A stretch of 64,000 nt of DNA from Mycobacterium sp. GA-2829 (lineage in GTDB: Bacteria; Actinomycetota; Actinomycetes; Mycobacteriales; Mycobacteriaceae), in assembly GCF_001499965.1 (NCBI RefSeq), contig NZ_LQIT01000045.1:124001-188000 (forward strand), given 5' to 3'. The notes beneath the pieces were generated by a model. That model worked only from the letters and a program-made list of their open reading frames with translations. It was not told the DNA's origin and did no database searches. The position numbers were made by a program, and so were the translations under genes. Below, piece by piece: positions 24,365 to 32,478 of the stretch; within the stretch, counting starts at the first letter, position 1, and every line of letters begins with the position of its first letter.

Positions 24365-25702
24365 ATGGCCCCCGCCGGCGCCGCTGGGCGCGACCCCCGC
24401 CGTGGCCGTCCCGCAAGCGCGAAGAAGACGGCCGCGCGGCTGACCGCGGTCCCCAAACCGTCCGCGGACGCGCCCCGGCGGACCGAGATCCTCAAGACGG
24501 CCAACTCCGTCTTCGCCACCTCCGGCCTGCGCAGTTCGCTGCAGCAGATCGCCGAGGCGGCGGGCATCCTCCCGGGCAGCCTGTACCACCACTTCGAGTC
24601 CAAAGAGGCCATCCTCGTCGAGCTGATCCGCCTCTACCACCGGGATCTCGACCGCATCGGTGAAGAGGCGCTGGCCCGGATCGACGACGATGATCCGCGC
24701 TCGGCCTCCGAACGGATCACCGCACTCGGGCGCGCCATCGCCCGCTGCGCCGTCGAACACCGTGCGGCCCTGCAGATGTCGTTCTTCGAAGGGCCCAGCA
24801 GCGATCCCGAACTGCGCGAACTGACCGCGCGCACCCCGTCCGCGATCCAGACCGCGATGCTGCAGATGCTGCGCGCAGGCCGGTGGAGTGGTGAGATCCG
24901 TTCCGACGTCGACCTTCCGACCCTCGCCGACCGGTTGTGCCAGAGCCTGCTGCACGTCGGTCTCGACGTGATCCGGCACAACGCCGCGACCGACGCCGTC
25001 GCCGCGCTGAAGTGCCGGATCGCCCTCAACGGCCTGGCCACCGTCGCTCCGTCGGACGCGGATCTCGATCGTTCGGAGGCGTTCAAGGCCGCTGCAGCAG
25101 TGATCGCCAGCTGGGACGAGACCGAGGACGACACGGATCTCAAGGCCGCGCACCTGCGCGCGGTGGCGCGGGCGGAGTTCGGCCGCCGCGGGTACGAGAT
25201 GACCACGATCCGCGACATCGCGTCCGCGGCGGGCCTGGGGACCGGAACGGTGTACCGCATCATCGGGTCCAAGGACGAACTCCTGATGTCGATCATGCTC
25301 GACTTCGGCCGCAAGGTCGGCGGCGCATGGACCGACATCGTGCGGACGGACTCCGCGACGGTCGAGAAACTCGACGCGTTGAGTTGGTTGAACATCAACG
25401 CGCTCGACCAGTTCCCCGACGAGTTTCGCATCCAGCTCGCCTGGCTGCGCCACTCCCCTCCGGACTCGGCGAATCCGGCGTGGTCGTTCAGCACCCGTAT
25501 CCGGCAGATGAAAAGGCTGCTGTCCGAAGGCATCCGCGCCGGGGAGATCCACATCGACAGTCCCACCGCGGACATGCTGGCCCGCTGCATCATCGGCGAG
25601 CAGTGGATACCGGAGAACATCCTTGCCGAGGTGGGTCCGCGCAACGCGCTGATCCTCGGCCGGGACACGGTGCTGCGGGGAATCACCGTCCGCGGCCGTT
25701 AG
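24365..25702 (+). CDS. Tandem double-TetR transcriptional regulator
   Basis: 445 residues, twice a normal TetR protein. Unit 1 (about 37-220) has the helix-turn-helix ILKTANSVFATSGLRSSLQQIAEAAGILPGSLYHHFESKEAIL. Unit 2 (about 257-445) has AVARAEFGRRGYEMTTIRDIASAAGLGTGTVYRIIGSKDELL. Each is followed by a helical ligand domain, so one chain mimics a TetR dimer. Mce3R of M. tuberculosis has the same two-TetR architecture, though I do not see close identity. It is the obvious candidate to bind the five 16-bp motifs in this region. Its stop overlaps the convergent SDR end by 4 bp. Confidence 0.88.
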   Translation: MAPAGAAGRDPRRGRPASAKKTAARLTAVPKPSADAPRRTEILKTANSVFATSGLRSSLQQIAEAAGILPGSLYHHFESKEAILVELIRLYHRDLDRIGEEALARIDDDDPRSASERITALGRAIARCAVEHRAALQMSFFEGPSSDPELRELTARTPSAIQTAMLQMLRAGRWSGEIRSDVDLPTLADRLCQSLLHVGLDVIRHNAATDAVAALKCRIALNGLATVAPSDADLDRSEAFKAAAAVIASWDETEDDTDLKAAHLRAVARAEFGRRGYEMTTIRDIASAAGLGTGTVYRIIGSKDELLMSIMLDFGRKVGGAWTDIVRTDSATVEKLDALSWLNINALDQFPDEFRIQLAWLRHSPPDSANPAWSFSTRIRQMKRLLSEGIRAGEIHIDSPTADMLARCIIGEQWIPENILAEVGPRNALILGRDTVLRGITVRGR

Positions 25703-26583
25703 CGGACCTGCGCGACCGTCCGCATCGCACCGAACCGCGGGATGCCCATCATCAGCCTGATCATGTGGTGCAGCGCCGACGGCGGCAGGAACCGGCCGGC
25801 CACCATCAGCATCCGGGCATCCGGTCCCACCGCACGCCGATCGAAGGGTTTGGTGGACTGTAGCGCCGCGGCCAGCCCCACCGCGAACGCCTCCGGCGAC
25901 CGTGCGGCCAGCCGCATCGCGGCGCGGCCCCGCCGGTCCATCGTCTGGTGGTGCCTGCCGTACGGTCCGTCGAGGACCCGGCAGTCCGACGTCCCCGCGT
26001 CGGTGATGATCTCGGTGTCATAGGTGCCGGTGATGAGCACACTGACCCCGATCCCGAACGGCGCCACCTCACCGGCCATCGACTCGCCCCAGCGCTCGAG
26101 TGCGCCCTTCACCGACGAGTACGGCGCCGTCGCGGGCATCCCGCGCACCCCACCCTGACTGGACACCAGCACGATCCGCCCACATCCGGCGTCGCGCATC
26201 GACGGCAACAGCGCCTTGGTGAGGGCGACCGGTCCGAGCAGGTTGGTGGTGAACATCCGCTCCCACAACGCAATCGGCGTCTCCTCGACCATACCGGCGG
26301 CCGAGATGCCGGCGTTGTGCACGAGCCCGAACGGCGCGCCGACCGACCCCTCGATCACCGTCGCCGCAGCCTCGATCGACTCCGGATCGGTCAGGTCCAG
26401 GCGCACGCCGATCAGCCGGGGGTCGTCCACCCCCGCGCCCGTCACCTGGCGCAGCCGTGCCATCCCGTCGTCGACCGAGCGCATGGCGGCCACGACCGTC
26501 CAGCCGGAACGGTAGAGGTGGGCGGCCGACGCCAGGCCGAGTCCCCGTGACGCGCCGGTGATCACCACGCTGCGCGAGACCAT
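25699..26583 (-). CDS. SDR-family oxidoreductase
   Basis: 294 residues. Classical SDR: cofactor motif VITGASRGLGLASAAHLY, LVHNAGISAAGM in place of NNAG, catalytic Ser in VLVSSQGGVRGM, and YSSVKGALERW giving the YxxxK. It interconverts an alcohol and a ketone with NAD(P)H. ATG at 26583 is chosen because GAGGAG lies six bases upstream and the TetR-type operator at 26627 lies outside the gene; the frame continues upstream without support. It has its own operator 44 bp upstream even though the next upstream gene is transcribed the same way. Confidence 0.9.
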   Translation of the reverse strand: MVSRSVVITGASRGLGLASAAHLYRSGWTVVAAMRSVDDGMARLRQVTGAGVDDPRLIGVRLDLTDPESIEAAATVIEGSVGAPFGLVHNAGISAAGMVEETPIALWERMFTTNLLGPVALTKALLPSMRDAGCGRIVLVSSQGGVRGMPATAPYSSVKGALERWGESMAGEVAPFGIGVSVLITGTYDTEIITDAGTSDCRVLDGPYGRHHQTMDRRGRAAMRLAARSPEAFAVGLAAALQSTKPFDRRAVGPDARMLMVAGRFLPPSALHHMIRLMMGIPRFGAMRTVAQVR

Positions 26584-26626
26584 CGGCCACTCCTCGTCGA
26601 ATCCGGGCGGTGCACTGCGCACTCTA

Positions 26627-26642
26627 ACCTAATGTTTGTTCA
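26627..26642. promoter_or_regulatory. TetR-type operator copy 4 (upstream of SDR)
   Basis: ACCTAATGTTTGTTCA, 44 bp upstream of the SDR start. It overlaps the last codons and stop (TAG) of the dihydrodipicolinate-reductase-like gene, so sequence that ends one gene also forms the control site of the next. Confidence 0.6.
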
Positions 26643-27738
26643 CGCCGACCGGAAGTTGGCCGAGGGCGTGGCGGGGCAACGTGTTCGGCAGATCGAGGGA
26701 ACTGAGCAGCCCCGCCGGTGCGCGGACGACGTACGGGATCGCGTTCACCACCCGCATCGCGGTGGCCGCCATCGCCGCCCGCCCGGCGCCGTGGCCCTCG
26801 GCGTCGCCCAGGGTCATCTCGCAGTGGACGTCCGGATCGCCGTCGATGTCCACCCGGTAGGTCGCGTCGCAATCCGAGTTCCACCAGTCCGGCGCGACGT
26901 CGCGGGCCATCCGGATGATGTGTTCGACGACGATCGCCTCCCGCCCGTGCACCACCGCGGCCGCCCTGGTGCGGACCGCCCCGCAGGTGCCCGCCGGAAT
27001 GGTGCCGAACGCCACCTCGATGTCGCGGTCGGTCAACTGCCGGTCCAGCGTTCCGGTCACCTCGGTGATCCGAACACCCAGGGCGTCGGCCATCAACTGA
27101 AGCGGAGCCCGCCAGGCCATCTCGATGAAACCCGGTGTCTGGAGCAGGGGTACGAAGTCCAATGGCCGCCCGAAACCCATCCCGTCCATCATGACGTCGG
27201 CGACCGGGTAGTGGTCGTTGAGGCTCACTTCGGTGACTGTGAGGACGTCGATCCGCTTGGACTGCGTCGCCAGCACCAGGGCCAGCTGGTCTGACCCGAA
27301 CCCCGGGAACACACCCGGGGCGTAGAACGACGCACCGCCGGCGATCGCGGTCTCGTGCAAAGCGTCGCGCCACTGCGCCGAGTGGTAGGCGGGCGGATAC
27401 ACCAGACCGGTCGACGTGGTCGTGACGACGTTGATGCCCGCGCTCAACAGCCGCAGGTAGTCCGGGACCGCACCCGCATCGCGTTGCGGTCCGGACGCCG
27501 CGTACACCACGCAGTCCGGGCGCAGCGCGATCAGCGCCTCGGCGTCGGCGGTCGCGGCCAATCCGAGCGGCTCCCGGCCCGCCAGTTCCCCGGCATCGCG
27601 TCCGACCTTGTCCACGGAGTGCACCCACACCCCGACCAGTTCCAGGTCGGGCCGGCCTGCCACCGCGTCGATCGCGACCGAACGCACTCCGCCCGTCGAC
27701 CAGACGACGGTTCGCAGCGTCCGTGCCTCCTCGTCCAT
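26629..27738 (-). CDS. Dihydrodipicolinate-reductase-like NAD(P)-dependent dehydrogenase
   Basis: 369 residues. The N-terminus TVVWSTGGVRSVAIDAVAGRPDLELVGVWVHS is a Rossmann start, followed by RPDCVVYAASGP and a C-terminal domain with FYAPGVFPGFGSDQLALVL. This is the pattern of the DapB-N-type proteins annotated in actinobacteria as NAD(P)H-dependent amine dehydrogenase-like, often found in lipid or steroid catabolic clusters. The reaction here is not known. The start at 27738 is 19 bp after the LLM gene, so both are probably transcribed from the TetR-controlled promoter near 28755. Its stop lies in operator copy 4. Confidence 0.75.
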   Translation of the reverse strand: MDEEARTLRTVVWSTGGVRSVAIDAVAGRPDLELVGVWVHSVDKVGRDAGELAGREPLGLAATADAEALIALRPDCVVYAASGPQRDAGAVPDYLRLLSAGINVVTTTSTGLVYPPAYHSAQWRDALHETAIAGGASFYAPGVFPGFGSDQLALVLATQSKRIDVLTVTEVSLNDHYPVADVMMDGMGFGRPLDFVPLLQTPGFIEMAWRAPLQLMADALGVRITEVTGTLDRQLTDRDIEVAFGTIPAGTCGAVRTRAAAVVHGREAIVVEHIIRMARDVAPDWWNSDCDATYRVDIDGDPDVHCEMTLGDAEGHGAGRAAMAATAMRVVNAIPYVVRAPAGLLSSLDLPNTLPRHALGQLPVGVNKH

Positions 27739-27757
27739 CGCAATCCCTTTCGTGGCG

Positions 27758-28717
27758 TCATCCCACCGCGGCGGCGCATTCGAGATACGGCCACGCCACG
27801 TCCGGCGGGATGCCCCCGCACAGCGGTAGCAGCGGAAGCAGGCCGCCGGCTCGGGTGTGTTCGGCGGCCTCGGCCGGGGTGAGGATGCGATAGGGCCCGG
27901 CCTCGGCGCGCAACTCCGCCACGGTGCGGGCCCGGGAGATGCTGGCCACCCCGTCGTCGCCGTGCCGGTATGACGCGGCGGTGACGGCGTCGTGCAGCAG
28001 GTACGGGCCGAGCTCCGACCACGCCCGGTCCACGTCCTCGGCGACGAACACGGCGGTGGGCGCCCCGGGGACCGGGAACTGCGCGAATCCGGGCGGATGG
28101 CCGTGCCGACGGCATTCGGCGTCGAACAGGTCGCGCAGTTCGGGTGAGGCGGTCTGGCAGATCAGCCCGAGACCGTGGCGGGCGGCCCGCCGCACCGCGG
28201 GGGCGCTGCCGCCGGCGACCAGGATGCGAGGTCCGCCCGGCGTAGTGCACGGCGGGGTGACACGGACGGTGCGCCCATCGATGTCCGTGGCCTCACCCCG
28301 GACCAGACGCAACACCAGGTCCAGCCGCTGGTCGGCGAGCTGGCCGCGACGCGCTCGGTCGACACCGAAGTGGACGTATTCCTCGTCGCGGTGGCCGATT
28401 CCGAACGCGAACGACACCCTGCCGCGGCTGAGGATGTCCAGCGCGCAGATCTCCTCGGCCAACCGGACCGGATCCCAGAACGGCAGCGGCACGGCGGCGG
28501 CCAGGATCTGCAGCGTGCGGGTGCGGGCGGCGATCGCCGCCGCGAGCAGATGGGGTGCCGCGAGATGGCCGTCGTCGGTGCCGTGGTGTTCGGAGAGCAC
28601 CGCGACCACCGCGCCGCGGGTCTCGGCCCACGCGCACATCTCCACCGCCGCGGCGTAGAGGTCGGGCTGCGGGGCACCACCGGTCGCCGAGCGCAGGTCG
28701 AACCGCAACGTGAACAT
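27758..28717 (-). CDS. LLM class flavin-dependent oxidoreductase (second)
   Basis: 319 residues of the luciferase-like fold: FTLRFDLRSATGGAPQPDLYAAAVEMCAWAE, VVAVLSEHHGTDDGHLAAPHLLAAAIAARTRTL, and LDILSRGRVSFAFGIGHRDEEYVHFGVDRARRG. SEHHG is typical of the alkanal-monooxygenase-like branch. ATG at 28717 is preceded in frame by TTG 28720. First gene of a two-gene unit with the DapB-like gene, with operator copy 5 38 bp upstream. Cofactor could be F420 or FMN; substrate unknown. Confidence 0.87.
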   Translation of the reverse strand: MFTLRFDLRSATGGAPQPDLYAAAVEMCAWAETRGAVVAVLSEHHGTDDGHLAAPHLLAAAIAARTRTLQILAAAVPLPFWDPVRLAEEICALDILSRGRVSFAFGIGHRDEEYVHFGVDRARRGQLADQRLDLVLRLVRGEATDIDGRTVRVTPPCTTPGGPRILVAGGSAPAVRRAARHGLGLICQTASPELRDLFDAECRRHGHPPGFAQFPVPGAPTAVFVAEDVDRAWSELGPYLLHDAVTAASYRHGDDGVASISRARTVAELRAEAGPYRILTPAEAAEHTRAGGLLPLLPLCGGIPPDVAWPYLECAAAVG

Positions 28718-28754
28718 CAACGCCGCCGGCTCCGGGTCACGGCCACGAACTCTA

Positions 28755-28770
28755 ACCTAATATTTGTTCA
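28755..28770. promoter_or_regulatory. TetR-type operator copy 5 (upstream of second LLM gene)
   Basis: ACCTAATATTTGTTCA, identical to copy 1, 38 bp before the LLM start. In the direction of the gene it reads TGAACAAATATTAGGT and probably overlaps the promoter. It marks the right edge of the accessory cluster. Confidence 0.65.
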
Positions 28771-28846
28771 CACACCCGGGCTTCGTCTGCTCCGGCCACG
28801 ACCCGACGATCCGGGGGCAGAGGTCAGGGTGGGGTGAGGCCGGACC

Positions 28847-29152
28847 TCACTCCGGCAGCCGCAGCTCCGGCTTCTCGACCTCTTCGATGTTGACGTCCTT
28901 GAACGTGATGACCCGGACCTGTTTGACGAACCGGGCGGGCCGGTACATGTCCCACACCCACGCGTCGGCCAACCGCAGCTCGAAGTACACCTCGCCGTTG
29001 GAGTTGCGGGGCACCATCTCGACGCTGTTGGCCAGGTAGAACCGGCGCTCGGTCTCCACCACGTAGCTGAACTGCCCGACGATGTCCTTGTACTCGCGGT
29101 AGAGCGAGAGTTCCATCTCGGTTTCGTACTTCTCGAGATCCTCGGCGCTCAT
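28847..29152 (-). CDS. DUF2469 family protein
   Basis: 101 residues, MSAEDLEKYETEMELSLYRE followed by YKDIVGQFSYVVETERRFYLAN. This small acidic protein is conserved in actinobacteria next to rnhB and lepB (Rv2901c in M. tuberculosis, from memory). It is mostly one compact domain with no known catalytic motif; function unknown. It follows rnhB by 75 bp and is likely in the same operon. It is the first conserved housekeeping gene after the accessory cluster. Confidence 0.92.
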   Translation of the reverse strand: MSAEDLEKYETEMELSLYREYKDIVGQFSYVVETERRFYLANSVEMVPRNSNGEVYFELRLADAWVWDMYRPARFVKQVRVITFKDVNIEEVEKPELRLPE

Positions 29153-29227
29153 CAGTACTGCTGTCCTTCGTGTCGGTGTGGCCTGGCCGTTCGCTCCGCA
29201 CAGATGCGGCCCATCGCAATCCTCCCC

Positions 29228-29947
29228 CTAGCCGAGTTCACAGTGCTGCCCGGGTTCGGCGTCCAGCGACCCGCCGCTGATCTGCGGGGTACCCGCGGTG
29301 ACCAGCCGACGCACGTTGATGAACGAATACCGGTGCGCGGGGCTGGGTCCCAATTCGGCGAGCGCGGCGGTGTGGGCCGGTGTGCTGTACCCCTTGTGCT
29401 CGGCGAAACCGTACCCGGGATGCTCACGCTCCATCGCCACCATCAGCCGGTCGCGGCTCACCTTCGCCAGCACGCTGGCCGCGGCGATACAGGCCGCCGC
29501 GGCGTCCCCGCCCACCACCGGCAGCGACGGCATCGGCAGCCCGGGCACCTGGAAACCGTCGGACAGCACGTATCCCGGCCGCACGGACAGCCCGGCCACC
29601 GCCCGCCGCATGCCCTCGATGTTCGCGACGTGCACCCCGCGCCGGTCCACCTCCTCGGACGGGATGAACACCACGTGGTAGGCCAGCGCGTAGCGGCGGA
29701 TCAGCGGGAACAGCCGCTCACGTTCCTTCTCGCCCAGCTTCTTGGAGTCGTCGAGCGCGGCGAGGCTTTCCAGCCGGTTGGGCCCGAGCACACACGCCGC
29801 GACCACCAGCGGACCCGCGCAGGCCCCACGACCCACCTCGTCGACACCGGCCACCGGCCCGAGGCCGTTGCGGTACAGGGCGGATTCGAGGGTGCGCAGA
29901 CCGGAGGCCTTGCGGATCACCGTGCGGGGCGGCCAGGATGCCGGCAC
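29228..29947 (-). CDS. rnhB: Ribonuclease HII
   Basis: 239 residues. It removes ribonucleotides misincorporated in DNA and RNA-DNA hybrids. The signature GVDEVGRGACAGPLVVAACVL near residue 34 supplies the first metal-binding Asp and Glu; ALDDSKKL and AACIAAASVLAKVSRDRLM carry the remaining conserved segment, and FAEHKGYSTPAH is the usual C-terminal motif. GTG at 29947 is used; the alignment-like core begins only 30 residues later. It lies 51 bp after lepB in the same direction. Confidence 0.95.
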   Translation of the reverse strand: MPASWPPRTVIRKASGLRTLESALYRNGLGPVAGVDEVGRGACAGPLVVAACVLGPNRLESLAALDDSKKLGEKERERLFPLIRRYALAYHVVFIPSEEVDRRGVHVANIEGMRRAVAGLSVRPGYVLSDGFQVPGLPMPSLPVVGGDAAAACIAAASVLAKVSRDRLMVAMEREHPGYGFAEHKGYSTPAHTAALAELGPSPAHRYSFINVRRLVTAGTPQISGGSLDAEPGQHCELG

Positions 29948-29998
29948 GCTCAGGCCCTCGGCTCTTCCATCGCTGACACTCCTACGGGGCTGGTCGTC

Positions 29999-30841
29999 CT
30001 ACTGCGACGCGTCGGCGGTCTGCGGGTTCACCGAGCTCACCCCACCCCAGCGTGACGGGGGCCAGGCGATGAACCGCGCCTTACCGATCACATTGTCCAC
30101 CGGAATGGTGCCCGCTTCAGGGTCACCGGTGCACAGCAGCCCCCGCTGCGCGTCGCCGGGCAGGTTGGTGCAATGGGCGCGCGAGTCGGCCGAGTGGGTG
30201 CGGTTGTCGCCCATCACCCAGAGCTTGCCCTCCGGGACGGTGACGGGGCCGAACTCGTTACCCAGGCACGGATAGACGGCAGGATCGGCCATCATCGTCT
30301 GCGGATCCAGGTATGGCTCCTCGAGCCGTTTCCCGTCGACGGTCAGCCCGGTGGCCGCACGGCACTCGACGGTCTGCCCACCCACCGCGATGACGCGTTT
30401 CACCAGATCGTTCTCGTCGGGCGGGACGAAGCCCACGACCGACAGCGCGTTCTGTACGAACCGGATGGCGGGGTTGTCCGACCGGATCGACTTGTAGCCG
30501 ATGTTCCAGTTCGGCGGGCCCTTGAACACGATCACGTCGCCGGGCCGGGGTTCGGTGAACCGGTAGCTGACCTTGTCGACCATGATCCGGTCGCCGACGC
30601 AGCCCGGGCAGCCGTGCAGCGTCGGCTCCATCGATTCCGACGGAATCAGGTACGGACGCGCGACGAACGTCAGCATCACGTAGTACAGGACGATCGCGAT
30701 GGTGACCAGGATGGCCAGCTCGCGCAGCGCCGAGTGTTTGCGCTCGGGTTTCTCGTCCGGATCGGCGGCTTCGCTGTCGGCGGCGTCCCGATCGGCACGG
30801 CCGATGGTGTCCTCGGGCGACGGCTCGGGGCTCTCGGTCAC
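29999..30841 (-). CDS. lepB: Signal peptidase I
   Basis: 280 residues. It cuts signal peptides from exported proteins at the outer face of the membrane. The N-terminal 40 residues are acidic and cytoplasmic; residues about 41-62 (LAILVTIAIVLYYVMLTFVA) are the anchor. The catalytic Ser70 is in IPSESMEPTL and the general-base Lys148 in DLVKRVIAVGG; GDNRTHSADSRAH is the conserved box E. Stop lies 51 bp before rnhB, and rplS lies upstream. Similar in length to the mycobacterial enzyme. Confidence 0.95.
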   Translation of the reverse strand: MTESPEPSPEDTIGRADRDAADSEAADPDEKPERKHSALRELAILVTIAIVLYYVMLTFVARPYLIPSESMEPTLHGCPGCVGDRIMVDKVSYRFTEPRPGDVIVFKGPPNWNIGYKSIRSDNPAIRFVQNALSVVGFVPPDENDLVKRVIAVGGQTVECRAATGLTVDGKRLEEPYLDPQTMMADPAVYPCLGNEFGPVTVPEGKLWVMGDNRTHSADSRAHCTNLPGDAQRGLLCTGDPEAGTIPVDNVIGKARFIAWPPSRWGGVSSVNPQTADASQ

Positions 30842-30893
30842 GGCTTCAGACTAGTCAGCACACGGACCGACGCCGCGTCAGCGCCGTCGCGCG

Positions 30894-31235
30894 TCAGCGC
30901 TTCTCCTTGATCTTCGCCTTCTTGCCGCGCAGCTCGCGCAGGTAGTACAGCTTGGCGCGACGGACGTCACCGCGGGTGACGACGTCGATGTGGTCGATGT
31001 TGGGCGAATGCACGGGGAAGGTGCGCTCGACGCCGACGCCGTAGCTCTCCTTGCGGACCGTGAAGGTCTCCCGGATGCCCCCGCCCTGACGGCGGATGAC
31101 GACACCCTTGAAGACCTGGATGCGTTCCTTGGAGCCCTCGATGACCTTCACGTGGACGTTGACGGTGTCGCCCGGGCCGAAGGCCGGGACATCGTCACGC
31201 AGCGACGACTGGTCGACGAAATCCAGCGTGTTCAT
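30894..31235 (-). CDS. rplS: Ribosomal protein L19 (bL19)
   Basis: 113 residues, MNTLDFVDQSSLRDDVPAF then GPGDTVNVHVKVIEGSKERIQVFKGVVIRR and the basic end YLRELRGKKAKIKEKR. It lies at the interface of the large and small ribosomal subunits. ATG at 31235 is preceded by AAGGAAG. The frame continues upstream but the family start is clear. It faces lppW across a 316-bp divergent intergenic region. Confidence 0.97.
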   Translation of the reverse strand: MNTLDFVDQSSLRDDVPAFGPGDTVNVHVKVIEGSKERIQVFKGVVIRRQGGGIRETFTVRKESYGVGVERTFPVHSPNIDHIDVVTRGDVRRAKLYYLRELRGKKAKIKEKR

Positions 31236-31551
31236 CGGTGACACTTCCTTGTTGCTTGCGGCATGGGCATGCTGTGCAGGACAGCGTGCTCCTGGCCGGT
31301 GGGTACGGACGCTTTCGGGGCGTATCTCGCAGCGGACCGGGGATCTACCCCACGTCCTGCGCGGACAACTGCTCAATTGTGCCAGACGGGCACCCCTGCG
31401 GTGAAATCGCCACCGTCTCGCGCCCGATTCGCGACGGCCGCTGATCAGCGACGCTACCGGGTACCCGTTAGGCTTGGATCACCGATCCGACGCCCATCAG
31501 TTGCGCATCGATTCCGCCAAGAGGCGCCCACCGGATGCGAGAAGGAGACCT
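31236..31551. other. Divergent intergenic region between rplS and lppW
   Basis: 316 bp without a convincing gene. It must contain promoters for rplS (minus) and lppW (plus). Ribosome binding sites AAGGAAG (rplS) and GAAGGAG (lppW, about 31541) are visible at the ends. I see no clear riboswitch or terminator; short open frames here lack ribosome binding sites. Confidence 0.5.
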
Positions 31552-32478
31552 ATGCAACGGCCGTCGGTGCTGGTGAAAGCCGCCGCCGTGAGCGTGGTCG
31601 CAGCGGTCGCCGTCTCCGGCTGTGAGGCGCAGGTGTACAGCACGCCGCCCGCGCCGGACGGCCCGCACCTGACGGTCGTCGTCCCTCAGGGTGACATGGC
31701 GCCGATCCCCGAGGCGGCGCCCGACGTTCCCGCCGCCTCCTGGCCGGGTCTCGACGAGCGGACGCGGCTGGCCACCGAGCAGGCCGCCGAGGCCGGCGCC
31801 GACCTCACCGTGCTCGTCAAGGACCGCAACACCGGCCAGCTCGTGTCCAACGGCAACGGCCGTGGCATCGCGATCGCGTCGGTGGTGAAGTTGTTCATCG
31901 CCGACGATCTGTTGTTCAGCGGTGCGCCGCTGTCCCCCGACGACGTCGAGTCGTTCCAGTCGATGCTGCGGTCCTCCGACGACAGCGCCGCCGAGGTGTT
32001 CTGGAACCGCCGCGGCGGTAGGGAGCTCGTCACCCGCGTCGCGGAGCGCTACGGGCTCACCGGCACCCGGCCACCCAACGACGGGCGGTGGTGGAACACG
32101 ATCAGCACCGCCGAGGATCTGGTGCGCTACTACGACATGCTGCTCTCGGGTGCGGGCGGGCTGCCGCACGACAAGGCCGAGATGATCGTGACCAATCTCG
32201 CCGCCTCGACGCCGAACGGCATCGACGGCATGATGCCCGGCGGGATCTACCCGCAGCGCTTCGGAATCCCCGAGGGTCTGTACGCGGTGCCCGTGGCGGT
32301 CAAACAGGGCTGGATGTGCTGCGTCGGATCGGACTGGATGCACCTGTCGACCGGCATCATCGGCGCCGACCACCGCTACATCATGGTGATCGGGTCCGAC
32401 CAGCCCGCCAGTGCCACCGCGGCCCGCGCCACCATCACCCAGGCCGTCAAGACGATGTTCCCGGACGGCCGGATCTAG
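31552..32478 (+). CDS. lppW: Lipoprotein with serine beta-lactamase-like fold (LppW)
   Basis: 308 residues. A short signal (VKAAAVSVVAAVAVSGC) ends in the lipobox AVSGC, so Cys24 should be lipidated. The mature part resembles class A beta-lactamases (ASVVKLFIADDLLFSG; SDDSAAEVFWNRRGGRELV). The SxxK serine is present as SVVK (ASVVKLF), but the SDN-type motif and KTG region are not obvious; in the C-terminal part AVKQGWMCCVG takes the KTG position. It may not be hydrolytic. ATG at 31552 follows GAAGGAG. Convergent with trmD with a 4-bp overlap. Confidence 0.85.
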   Translation: MQRPSVLVKAAAVSVVAAVAVSGCEAQVYSTPPAPDGPHLTVVVPQGDMAPIPEAAPDVPAASWPGLDERTRLATEQAAEAGADLTVLVKDRNTGQLVSNGNGRGIAIASVVKLFIADDLLFSGAPLSPDDVESFQSMLRSSDDSAAEVFWNRRGGRELVTRVAERYGLTGTRPPNDGRWWNTISTAEDLVRYYDMLLSGAGGLPHDKAEMIVTNLAASTPNGIDGMMPGGIYPQRFGIPEGLYAVPVAVKQGWMCCVGSDWMHLSTGIIGADHRYIMVIGSDQPASATAARATITQAVKTMFPDGRI

